The notes: generated from the letters alone by a model not told the origin. A stretch of 17,701 nucleotides of DNA from Baffinella frigidus (GCA_026770585.1 MU646524.1:449921-467621), one strand, 5' to 3'. Shown: positions 7,163 through 13,993, counted from the stretch's first letter. Translations and numbers: made by a program.

Positions 7163-7575
7163 GGTTTCGGGTTTTGGGTTTAGGGTTTCAGGTTTAGGGT
7201 TTCAGGTTTAGGGTTTAGGGTTCAGGGTATGGGTTTTACGGTTTGAGGTTTAGTGTTTAGGGTTAAGGGTTGAGGGTTGAAGGTTGTGGGTTGAGGGTTT
7301 AGGGTTTAGGGTTTGGGTTTCAGAGTTTAGGGTTTATGGTTTAGGGGTTAGAGTTTAGGGTTTAGGGTTTGGGGTTTAGGGTTTAGGATTCAGGGTTGAG
7401 GGTTCAGGGTTTCGGGTTCAGGGATTAGGGTTGAGGGTTGAGGGTTGAGGATTGAGGGTTTAGAGTTAAGGGTTTAAGGTTTCGGGTCTAGGGTTGAAGG
7501 GTTCGGGTTTCGGGTTTCGGGTTTCGGGTTTCGGGTTCAGGGATTAGGGTTTAGGGTTTGGGGTTCAGGGGTGAG
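7163..7575 (+). repeat. Degenerate telomere-like array 1
   Basis: About 400 bp of TTTAGGG with frequent variants TTCAGGG, TTGAGGG, TTTCGGG and TTTGGGG, G-rich strand on +. The degeneration fits an old interstitial or subtelomeric array rather than a functional chromosome end. Confidence 0.95.
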
Positions 7576-7930
7576 GGTTACCACACGGGAGTGACGTTGC
7601 CTTGCGAGAGCACGAAGTCGAGCAGGGTTTAGGGTTCAGGGTTTAGGGTTCGAAGTTCAGGGTTCAGGGTTGAGTATAAACCCTAACTCCTAAATCCTGA
7701 ACCCTCAACCCTGTAGGGTGCAAGGTTACTACACGGACGTGAGGTTGACTTGCGAGAGCACAGAGTCCAGCAGGGTTTAGCGTTTAGCGTTCAGGGATGA
7801 CTGTTTAGTGTGTAGGGTGTAGGGTGTAGGGTGTGTACGGGCCGTGGCACCCAAGGTCCCACACAGAGTGTAGGGTGAAGGTTACCATACGGACGTGACG
7901 TTGACTTGCGACAGTACAAAGTCAAGCTCC
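7576..7930 (+). repeat. ~150-bp higher-order repeat inside the telomere-like region, three units
   Basis: GGTTAC(C/T)A(C/T)ACGG, GTGACGTTG and CTTGCGA, followed by AGCACRAAGTC, begins at 7576, 7724 and 7880 (spacings 148 and 156). The gaps between these unique cassettes are filled with telomere-like units. The sequence therefore alternates cassette and telomere repeat with a period near 150 bp. Confidence 0.85.
7677..7713 (-). repeat. Short telomere-like block in reverse orientation
   Basis: AAACCCTAACTCC, TAAATCCTGAACCCT and CAACCCT carry the C-rich strand on +, opposite to the surrounding arrays. It sits in the second gap of the 150-bp repeat and creates a local head-to-head telomere-repeat junction. 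Confidence 0.85.
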
Positions 7931-7949
7931 CACTGCAGCCGCGTCGCCT

Positions 7950-8310
7950 GATCGCGTTTGGGGGTTGGTGTGTGGCGTTTGGGATTGGGGGGGTAGGGGG
8001 GTAAGGGGGTAGGGGGTGGGGTTTGGGGTGTGGGGTTTGGGGTTTGGGGTTTGGGGTTTAGGGTTTAGAGGGTAGGGTTTACGGTTTAGGGTTTAGGGTT
8101 CAGGGGGTAGGTTGTAGGGTTTAGGGTGCAGAGGGTAGGGGGTAGGGTTTGGGTTTAGGGTTTAGGGTTTAGGGTTTAGGGTTTGGGACTAAGGGTTTAG
8201 GGGTTAGGGGTTAGGGTTTGAGGTGTGGGGTTCAGGACTTAGGGTTGAGGGTTGAGGGTTTAGTGTTTAGAGTTTAGGATTAAGTGTTCAGGGTTTAGGA
8301 TTAAGAGCTG
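7950..8310 (+). repeat. Degenerate telomere-like array 2
   Basis: G-rich units are mostly GGGGGTA and TTTGGGG in the first part (about 7970-8055). They become TTTAGGG-like afterwards, with a perfect TTTAGGG stretch near 8150-8185. It decays into TTAAGAGCTGAGAG before 8320. Confidence 0.93.
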
Positions 8311-8441
8311 AGAGTTGGTTTATTTTGGATAGCCTAAATTCCTTGTTTGCCAAAAGCCAGCAATTTTTGGTCTTGTTGATATCCGGGGCCTATTTGCCAC
8401 GTAGCCTCCCGAGCGGAGGGCTGCCGGGAGAGGAGGAATTT

Positions 8442-8595
8442 CTAGCTTTGTCCCAGTTCAATTCGGGCTCGTAGATAGAGTGCCCCCCCCCGAAATTTCA
8501 GAGGGGATTTTCATGGGGGGGTGTCAAAATTCACCCGTGAAATTTCGGGGGGGGCACTCTTTCTACGAGCCCAACTTGAACTGGGACAGAGCTAG
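8442..8595. mobile_element. Long foldback element, CTAGCTTTGTCCCAGTTCA arms (154 bp)
   Basis: The left arm CTAGCTTTGTCCCAGTTCA, GGGCTCGTAGA, GAGTGCCCCCCC, CGAAATTTCA pairs with the right arm TGAAATTTCGGGGGGG, CACTC, TCTACGAGCCC, TGAACTGGGACAGAGCTAG. That is roughly 60 bp of stem with few mismatches and a short loop containing GATTTTCATGGGGGG. It is the best stem in the window. No coding frame is seen. Confidence 0.93.
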
Positions 8596-8601
8596 GATTT
8601 A

Positions 8602-8736
8602 ATCTCGGAACATACCAGAAGCTTTCCTGATTTATGCTTTGAGAAGCCATTTTTTTATGCCTGAAATAGCATATCTACCCTTATCTTGGGCGTTGAAAGC
8701 CTCAAGAAGCAGGGCAGATTCTGGCGTGTTCCGAGA
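8602..8736. mobile_element. MITE-like element, ATCTCGGAACATACCA family, copy 1 (135 bp)
   Basis: The left end ATCTCGGAACATACCAGAA is inverted at the right as TTCTGGCGTGTTCCGAGAT. The interior TTATGCCTGAAATAGCATAT and CTACCCTTATCTTGGGCGT is shared with 13731-13858. It starts only 6 bp after the long foldback at 8442-8595, so the two form a composite block. Confidence 0.9.
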
Positions 8737-8826
8737 TGAGATTGGTGGTGGGGGTCCACTTAGTAGCCATAACCCGGTAAGTGGTCCACCCTCACAGCTC
8801 ACTTTGCGCCCCCTAAACTCTAGTCC

Positions 8827-9183
8827 CTAAAGCGTCAACCCTAAAGCGTAAATGAGATCGACCTGGAGCAACGATTTGTCGCTGAACTGGAGGTCCTCGA
8901 TTCTCCTCTCGGCTTGCACTAGCGCCCAGTACGACGCTACTGCCGCTATCACAGTCGCGATCTGCGCCCCGTCACGCCACGACACCACCACTGTCAGGCA
9001 CCACCTCGCTATGCGCGCCCCACCACACCACGACGCCACCACTGTCCGGCGCGACGCGATCTCCCTGTCTCGCCACGCCACACCGAGACACGCGCGGCAG
9101 GCGCGATACGAACGCACACACACGCACGAGTGTCGCGCACGAACGGGGGGGCGTCCCCTGTCTCCCCAGTCAGTCCCCACCAT
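8827..9183 (-). CDS. Hypothetical open frame with in-frame 17-residue duplication (doubtful)
   Basis: I do not recognise this 118-residue frame. Its C-terminal third, from about AQIATVIAAVASYWALV through QAERRIEDLQFSDKSLLQVD, looks protein-like: a hydrophobic stretch that could span a membrane, then a charged, possibly helical segment. The codons there are mostly G/C-ending. Upstream lies a 51-bp tandem duplication (near 8955-9000 and 9006-9051) that repeats 17 residues in frame, VVASWCGGARIARW against VVVSWRDGAQIATV. The N-terminal third is Arg/Cys-rich and less convincing, and the plus strand is also open at 8852-9262. The stop lies in a CCCTAAA-like patch. It may be an exon fragment, a decayed gene or chance. 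Confidence 0.3.
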   Translation of the reverse strand: MVGTDWGDRGRPPVRARHSCVCVRSYRACRACLGVAWRDREIASRRTVVASWCGGARIARWCLTVVVSWRDGAQIATVIAAVASYWALVQAERRIEDLQFSDKSLLQVDLIYALGLTL

Positions 9184-9249
9184 GTATGTGTCAAGGTGTA
9201 TGAGCCTACTGATATTGAAAGCGGTTTCTGCTCAAGCGCGTGAGCGGGG

Positions 9250-9357
9250 GGTTAGGCCTTAGGGTTTAGAGTTTAGGGTTTAGGGTTTGGGGGTTGGGGT
9301 TTGGGGTTCAGGATTCGTGGGTTTAGGGTTTAGGATTGAGGGGTGTAGGTTATAGGG
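9250..9357 (+). repeat. Degenerate telomere-like array 3, mixed part
   Basis: TTTAGGG units with TTTGGGG, TTCAGGA and GATTGAGGGG variants, G-rich strand on +. It grades directly into the uniform TGTAGGG block that follows. Confidence 0.93.
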
Positions 9358-9406
9358 TGTAGGGTGTAGGGTGTAGGGTGTAGGGTGTAGGGTGTAGGGT
9401 GTAGGG
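9358..9406 (+). repeat. Perfect TGTAGGG block, seven units
   Basis: Seven exact TGTAGGG units start every 7 bp from 9358 to 9400, with a partial unit after. It stands out from the degenerate mixture elsewhere. The same variant dominates stretches near 17510-17530 and 17630-17690. Minus-strand open frames over it translate as Tyr/Thr/Leu/His/Pro repeats and are not genes. Confidence 0.97.
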
Positions 9407-9561
9407 TGTACCAAAAGGAAGACGACGGGGACCATTTGGCGCCGCCAACACAGCTGCCGAAAATCCACCTCCGCCATATGATCCGTGCCCCGGAATTTCC
9501 TGCCAACCCGCGACACAGCGCCGTCAGCTTGCACGCGGGTCCTCTTTCGGTGCCGCAGTCA

Positions 9562-9722
9562 CCACACACCAGGCTACCAAGGAATTTTCGGCCCAAATCG
9601 GGCCACCTTTCCGTTACCTTATCCGTAGGAACCCCCCTATGTCCCTACGGGCGGCCTACCGTTGGGTCCTGGGTCGTATCGCTCAGAGGTTATTCAAACT
9701 CCCTTCGAAGCCCGCTGTGTGG
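9562..9722 (+). mobile_element. Core-bearing element, CCACACGGTGGGCTACGAAGG family (161 bp)
   Basis: The left end is CCACACACCAGGCTACCAAG. The right end is CTTCGAAGCCCGCTGTGTGG. The left interior AATTTTCGGCCCAAATCGGG and GTTACCTTATCCGTAGG matches, in reverse, the element at 1362-1488. The core CCCCCCTATGTCCCTACGG, GCCTACCGTTGGGTCCTGGG matches 15434-15597. The open frame at 9694-10173 (-) stops inside this element, so its last ten or so residues would come from the terminal repeat. Confidence 0.8.
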
Positions 9723-10330
9723 TCCAGACGACAACGCCGCACCTGCTGAAGTCGGAGGTTTCCGCTGTCGCAGTCGCCCTGGAGGCCTTGTACTTGGAAA
9801 CGAAGTGGCGCGACAGGTCGCCTGTAGAGCCCTCCAGCAAGTTCTTACCGATCGAACTCTTGGCGGCGCGCACCTCAAGGGAACCGTCGCGGGAGGTTGC
9901 TGAATCGCTCTGGCCCAGGTGCCTCAGGAACGACCCGTTCGCTTGCGGCAGGCCGAAGCTCTCGACGAGCGACGTGCTTCTGTCGCGCCTCGGGCTCATG
10001 TTCAGAACCCCGGCCTCCGCGATTGACGCGGGGTGCCCGCTTGCGTCCGACCCAGTCCCCCCCATGGGGTCTGTGCGACCTCCACTCCCGGAGGAGTACC
10101 GTTTCACGGGCCTTGATATGGGCGCGTCCAGCGTCTCCGTCCCGCTCAGTTCGGGTAGCCGATCCGTGGCCATTCGAACACCGAATCTGCAGGTCGGTGG
10201 GCGGCTTCAGCGATTTCTGCTGGCGTGGTCCCTTCTGTTCCCTGGGGAGGAGATCGATGCACCGCCCCTGTCTCTCTTGTTACACAATGAGGGAAGTACC
10301 TGGGCACCTGGTGTGCTTGTTTATGAGTAA
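9694..10330 (-). CDS. GC-rich coding-like segment, strand unresolved (hypothetical)
   Basis: Both strands are open with G/C-biased third positions, so I cannot fix the strand. The minus frame (9694-10173, 159 aa) has a natural-looking Ser/Thr/Gly/Arg-rich composition, for example RDRSTSLVESFGLPQANGSF and then LEVRAAKSSIGKNLLEG. The plus frame (9662-10330, 222 aa) is longer and contains VALEALYLETKWRDRSPVEP and LQRFLLAWSLLFPGEE. I recognise no domain in either. The minus frame ends, and the plus frame begins, inside the MITE at 9562-9722, so at least one end is not original gene sequence. There is a stop upstream of the minus ATG at 10171-10173. It may be an exon of a spliced gene or a decayed gene. 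Confidence 0.35.
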
Positions 10331-10344
10331 CAGAAGGTGAGGCC

Positions 10345-10740
10345 GAGATGTCTGATGTTGCATCTACAGAGGGAAGGTAGAAGGGTGGCAGAGGGGGCCA
10401 GCCTGGCCCCCACGCCCCCACTGCGAGGGAGAATGAAGTGCGGAGGGGGGGTCATTCTTCTTCTCATCCACCTTCCGAGGAGATCGATTGGTTGCTTGGC
10501 CCAGAATCCAGCCTGGGCGGCCCTGCCCTTCACTCGCAGCACCAGGATCATGTAAGGCCCGGTGTGGTGTTCGCAAGTCAGGCCTACCCTGTCGGCTGTA
10601 GGCAACCTCTGAGGTCTCTCGCCGTCTCTTTCCCCCCTTTTCTGCCCCAGTTGAAAACGCTTGGCCCTCAGCCCAAGAGTGAAAACTTCAGGATGAGGCA
10701 CAGAGCCTGTGTGACAGATTCAAGATGTTTAGGTCGCAGA
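10345..10740. repeat. Diverged segmental duplication, unit 1
   Basis: The words ATCCAGCCTG, CACTCGCAGCACCAGGATCA, TGTTCGCAAGTCAGGCCTAC, CCTGTCGG, GTCTCTCGCC and CAGCCCAAGAG occur in order from about 10507 to 10680. They recur in order at about 10825-11005. A minus-strand frame (10321-10701, 126 aa) lies here, but its repeat partner has a stop at the matching place, which argues against a conserved gene. Confidence 0.6.
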
Positions 10741-10789
10741 GGCTGGGGCTGATTCGCTGCCCGCTGAGGCGGGGGGCGATAGGGTGGCG

Positions 10790-11100
10790 GAGGATGGGTT
10801 GGTGATGGTGGAGGTTGAGGTGCAAAAAGGATCCAGCCTGCCCTCACTCGCAGCCAGCAAGATCATGTGACGGATGTCGTGTTTGTGCGAACGTCAGGCC
10901 TACACCCCCCCCTGTCGGGCGACCTGGGGCTCCGCTGGCAGTCTTTCCGTCCTTTCCACAGAAGACAAGACCGTCTCAAATTCCGTCCCAACCACCAGCC
11001 CAAGAGGAAATATTCTGTAATTCTAGACCCTTGACCAGCCCTCACAGCGAGACCAAATGCCTTGATTTCGGACGTGTGACCCAGGCACATTTAGGGCTTT
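10790..11100. repeat. Diverged segmental duplication, unit 2
   Basis: It matches unit 1 through ATCCAGCCTG, CACTCGCAGCCAGCAAGATC, TGTGCGAACGTCAGGCCTAC, CCTGTCGGGC and CAGCCCAAGAGGAAA. A further short relative, CCTTCACTCGCACCAGGAT, occurs near 14293-14312. No domain is recognisable in any frame. Confidence 0.6.
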
Positions 11101-11148
11101 AAAACATTGTATCCCGGGTTGTCACGTCCACAATATGTAAAAACATGA

Positions 11149-11210
11149 GTTTACTACACGCGACCTGGGTCACGTGACCGGTCACGTCCTGCTCGTCGCG
11201 TGTAGTAAAC
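11149..11210. mobile_element. Hairpin with perfect 16-bp arms (GTTTACTACACGCGAC)
   Basis: GTTTACTACACGCGAC at 11149-11164 is exactly inverted at 11195-11210. The loop contains a 12-base palindrome, GGTCACGTGACC (11168-11179), followed by GGTCACGTCC. The TTTACTACAC end is shared with the small hairpins at 5397 and 14161, so it is probably a distant member of that family. Confidence 0.88.
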
Positions 11211-11331
11211 TTGAGAAAAGAGTGGTGCCAAAAACAAATGGTCGTTGGGTCCTGGTCACGGATCAGGACACGGGTCCGACACCTGATCACGTCCGGCCCC
11301 TGGTACAGGACTTTTAAATCAAAACGTTTTT

Positions 11332-11359
11332 GTCATCCAGGCGTATACGCCTGGATGGC
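11332..11359. repeat. 24-bp perfect palindrome
   Basis: CATCCAGGCGTATACGCCTGGATG (written as the 12-base half CATCCAGGCGTA and its exact inverse) spans 11334-11357, with outer bases pairing apart from one mismatch. It has no loop, so it is a candidate dimeric binding site or cruciform rather than an RNA terminator. Confidence 0.88.
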
Positions 11360-11499
11360 AAGGTGAATCCGAGATCTCAGAATCGAGGAATTGGTCTTGC
11401 CGAGAAGAGTCCCCACTTTCATTTTACTACACAATTTTGAAGTTCTGGAAGGACGTGTTGTGTGTGGGTCGCAACCGGAACGTTCTCGGCGTCGTGATC

Positions 11500-11589
11500 G
11501 TTAACTTAAAAGATGCAAGGGCCGCGCCCGGAGGCGGGAGGATTCTATTTTGTGTCATATCATAATCCACTGTTACTTCTTAAGTTAAC
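11500..11589. repeat. 90-bp segment bounded by GTTAACTTAA inverted repeats
   Basis: GTTAACTTAA at 11500-11509 is exactly inverted as TTAAGTTAAC at 11580-11589. The interior has a GC-rich part (GGGCCGCGCCCGGAGGCGGG) and an AT-rich part (TTTTGTGTCATATCATAATC). It may be a tiny MITE; only one copy is seen here. Confidence 0.6.
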
Positions 11590-11838
11590 AGAGGTTCCAC
11601 TTTTGCTTTGAGACGTCCCAATCTCGACTTTTGTCTCGGTGCGCAGCGCTCTTGCAAGAGGAACTGGTGAAGGGGTGCAAATTGTCATCAATCAAGGCTA
11701 AGATAACATAAAACTTTTGATAGACGCGACCCCCCTATCCGAATCCGGGCGCGGATTTCCCTGAAAGATGTCCAAAGTGGATGTGGCCACTTGAAAGTGT
11801 AAGTTGACAGAACCTGTCTTACACGAAAATCCAAAAGT

Positions 11839-12384
11839 ATGAAAGGGCAAAATTTGACTTTTGATTGGATTCGCAAAAGTTTACAAACGTTTACAACGAG
11901 TTTTAGGGCTATTTTGTTCCCACGATTTTTGCTTCGATCTGGGGTTGAGGGTGATCGTTCTGTGTGGCGCCTGGGTCGCTCGCCGTTTGGGAAGTTACGT
12001 GGATTATCCGTGGGGGCCGGGGTTGTTGCCTCCTTTCCGCGCGATGACGGGTCGCGCGGCGTCGCCTTCCCTCTGAGGACCCCCCCAAACAAGCGTCACG
12101 CTCGCAAGAGCTTTTGTGACGACAAGAATCAGAGAGAATACTACGCCACTCGCCCTCTGGCGCCAGCATGTGCTGAGAAGAGTCGGGGCCGTGGGAGAAA
12201 ACGCCTGTCGGCGACGCCGATCTGCTCGTCCACTCCGCGCCCGCTCTGGCAGTCCAAGAGCCTAATTTGCCTGAATTCGTGTGAAGGGGTGGGCCCCCTT
12301 CCCTGCACTCCGTGCATCGCGGTTCGGGGCCGCAAGGCACCGGGTGGGGGCATCCAGCGCCGAGGAGGAGGAGGGAGGAGCGAC
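11839..12384 (+). other. In-frame upstream extension of the RapZ-C gene
   Basis: The frame of the RapZ-C gene is open without interruption for 182 codons upstream of ATG 12385, back to ATG 11839; a TAA lies in frame at 11800-11802. The first 40 residues are rich in Arg, Phe, Leu, Ser and Thr with no acidic cluster (for example SLQTFTTSFRAILFPRFLLR), which would suit an organelle-targeting peptide. Against this, its first 60 or so codons have mixed third positions quite unlike the strongly G/C-ending codons after 12385, and no domain is seen. It could be 5' untranslated sequence, a targeting peptide or an upstream exon. Confidence 0.45.
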
Positions 12385-13098
12385 ATGGGCGAACTTTCCC
12401 CCGAAATCTTCCTCTCGTCTTTCGGGTTCAAAATGGGGGTGACGCCAAGTGCAAATTTGGTACTCGACTGCCGCTTCCTTCCCGACCCACGGCTGCTCCA
12501 GGAGTCGAACCCCCACCTGACGGGGAAGCACCGCGCGGTGGAGGACTTCATCCGTGCCAACGCAAGTGACTTCGACACGTTCTTCAACATCCTCACCAAG
12601 CACGTCCGCGAACTCATCCGAGCGTCGCCCACTCCCAGCAAGATTTCTCTGGCGTTGGGCTGCACTGCGGGGAAGAACCGCTCGGTGTTCATGGCCGAGC
12701 ACCTCGCGCGCTGGCTGCGCGAGGAGATGCACCACACGGTGCTCGTGTGCCACCGCGACATGGAGGCGGACGCCATCCTCTCCAACGCGCTCGGGTTCGA
12801 CCACGTCTGGGAGGAGGAGGACCCCGCATGCTGGCCGCGCCTCAAGTGCACGTACCACCCCGACACCCTCACGCTGGAAACGTGCGATCTCCCGGGCCTG
12901 CAGCGCCCGGAAGACTCAAAACGCGTCCAGGACATTCTCGGGACGGGCGTGACCAAGCTCAAGACGCTCCGGGAGAAGCGCGCGCGGGAGGTTGACGCGA
13001 GCACCGGCTCGGACTTCGCCGCGTCGTGCAACGACCTGCACGATGCGGCGGCCAAGTGGCTTGCGCCGCCGCCTCTCACTTACAGCCAGACCATCTGA
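12385..13098 (+). CDS. Stand-alone RapZ C-terminal-domain protein (YvcJ/RapZ family, eukaryotic)
   Basis: This 237-residue frame is the one clear gene. It shows the RapZ C-terminal domain in order: SSFGFKMG (residues 11-18), LVLDCRFLPDP (25-35), LTG (45-47), a helical middle, SLALGCTAGKNRSVFMAEHL (88-107) and VCHRDME (121-127). Bacterial RapZ proteins are about 285 aa, with an N-terminal P-loop ATPase domain and a C-terminal domain of about 120-130 aa that in E. coli binds RNA and glucosamine-6-phosphate. Here no Walker A motif precedes the domain, and about 110 extra residues follow it (FDHVWEEEDPACWPRLK onward), ending in a charged, probably helical tail. The family's usual GCTGGxHRS loop reads GCTAGKNRS, losing a Gly and the His. 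Codons are strongly G/C-ending. ATG 12385 has G at -3 and +4; an in-frame start at 11839 would give 419 aa. Ligand and cellular role are unknown. Confidence 0.9.
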   Translation: MGELSPEIFLSSFGFKMGVTPSANLVLDCRFLPDPRLLQESNPHLTGKHRAVEDFIRANASDFDTFFNILTKHVRELIRASPTPSKISLALGCTAGKNRSVFMAEHLARWLREEMHHTVLVCHRDMEADAILSNALGFDHVWEEEDPACWPRLKCTYHPDTLTLETCDLPGLQRPEDSKRVQDILGTGVTKLKTLREKRAREVDASTGSDFAASCNDLHDAAAKWLAPPPLTYSQTI

Positions 13099-13130
13099 TC
13101 TGCGCGATGACTTATGATAGCTATGGATTG

Positions 13131-13228
13131 CCCTAAGTGGCCATGGGGTCAAATTTGACTGCCAAGAGGTCCTAGGCAGGTCCTCGGACCCTACTGTAGG
13201 GTGTGCGAGCCTACTCGCCACTTAAGGG
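13131..13228. mobile_element. Foldback-like element, CCCTAAGTGGC ends (98 bp)
   Basis: CCCTAAGTGGC at 13131 is inverted as GCCACTTAAGGG at 13217-13228 with one extra base. The centre holds GGTCCTAGG and the palindrome CCCTACTGTAGGG, the core shared with several other families. It starts only 32 bp after the RapZ-C stop codon, so it probably lies in that gene's 3' untranslated region. Confidence 0.7.
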
Positions 13229-13255
13229 ATGCCCAGGGCCCTACTATGGTCCCTA

Positions 13256-13271
13256 GGGGGGGGGGGGGGGG
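13256..13271 (+). repeat. Poly-G run (16 G)
   Basis: A run of 16 G follows the word GGTCCCTAG. Such runs in this window often adjoin foldback cores. The exact length could be affected by sequencing error. Confidence 0.9.
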
Positions 13272-13348
13272 CTCCACGGCCCCTCTTCTTGTCCTTGATA
13301 CAACTGTGTGAAACAACACTGCCGCGCTGCCAGCTGCTGCGTACCGTA

Positions 13349-13465
13349 CAGGGGTACCTCGCTCATAAGAGAGCGCACCCCCCCTAGGACCACCATAGGG
13401 CTCTCGGCATATGCCTACCGTAGGTTCCTAGGATGGGGCGGTTTGTTATGAGCGAGGTACCCCTG
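13349..13465. mobile_element. Foldback element, CAGGGGTACCTCGCTCATAA family, copy 1 (117 bp)
   Basis: CAGGGGTACCTCGCTCATAA is exactly inverted as TTATGAGCGAGGTACCCCTG. Pairing continues inward through CCCCCCCTAGGACCACCATA against CCTACCGTAGGTTCCTAGGA. Only about 15 bases around GGCATATGCC are left as loop. It carries no frame. The left flank is TA and the right flank CA, so a simple TA target-site duplication is not intact. Confidence 0.96.
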
Positions 13466-13730
13466 CATGTGCCCTAGTACTGCACTCTACCCTGCTGTTC
13501 TTCGACATTGGCCTCCACGAAGAAGACGGACTATCTCGTGTATTACTGTGCGTAAATGCTTGTGCATTGAGCTACAGTGTAGCCGCCGCTCACAGCATTC
13601 TCTTGGACTTGGACTTGGCCCCACTCCCGTCACGACCCTCCTCTCGCTCTCGCTCCTCCCCACCTGCAGCGCTCTCCGGTGCGGGGCGCTTCGCTCCCCA
13701 CGCATAACCTGCCAGACACCCCCCGCTTTC

Positions 13731-13858
13731 ATCTCGGAACATACCATAATCTGTCCACATCAAGAGGTGTACGATAGCATCGTTGTATGCCTAAAATAGC
13801 ATGTACACCCTTGACTTGGGCGTAAGATAGCGGGGCAGGTTATGTCTTGTTCCGAAAT
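13731..13858. mobile_element. MITE-like element, ATCTCGGAACATACCA family, copy 2 (128 bp)
   Basis: ATCTCGGAACATACCA at the left is inverted imperfectly as TGTCTTGTTCCGAAAT at the right. The interior TGTATGCCTAAAATAGCATG and TACACCCTTGACTTGGGCGT matches the copy at 8602-8736. It lies 18 bp before copy 2 of the CAGGGGTACC family. Confidence 0.85.
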
Positions 13859-13876
13859 TAACTTGTCAGTCGCCTA

Positions 13877-13993
13877 CAGGGGTACCTCGCTCATAAGAAA
13901 ACACCACCCCTCTGGGGAAACCATAGGGCCCTGGGCATAGGGCTACTGTAGGGTCCTAGGGGGGGGCGTTTTCTCATGAGCGAGGTACCCCTG
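13877..13993. mobile_element. Foldback element, CAGGGGTACCTCGCTCATAA family, copy 2 (117 bp)
   Basis: The outer 20 bases are the same perfect inverted repeat as in copy 1, and the length is also 117 bp. The core is GGAAACCATAGGGCCCTGGG and CTACTGTAGGGTCCTAGGGG. The left flank is again TA and the right flank CA. Confidence 0.96.

Noticed and set aside
9280-9596. Tyr/Thr/Leu/His/Pro-repeat proteins on the minus strand
   Set aside because: They are translations of the TGTAGGG/TTTAGGG telomere-like repeats.
10321-10701. 126-residue minus-strand frame as a gene
   Set aside because: The duplicated relative at 10790-11100 has a stop in the corresponding place and the aligned residues are poorly conserved, so no coding constraint is seen.
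12500-12520. GGGTTCGACTCC on the minus strand, resembling a tRNA B box
   Set aside because: It lies inside the RapZ-C coding region, and no A box, acceptor stem or anticodon arm can be built around it.
12141-13079. 312-residue open frame on the minus strand
   Set aside because: It lies opposite the RapZ-C gene. Strong G/C third-position bias in that gene removes stops on the other strand. No motif is seen in it, while the plus frame has a complete domain signature.
13347-13467. TA target-site duplication for the CAGGGGTACC family
   Set aside because: Three left flanks are TA, but the right flanks read CA, CA and TG, so the duplication is not supported and no superfamily was assigned.
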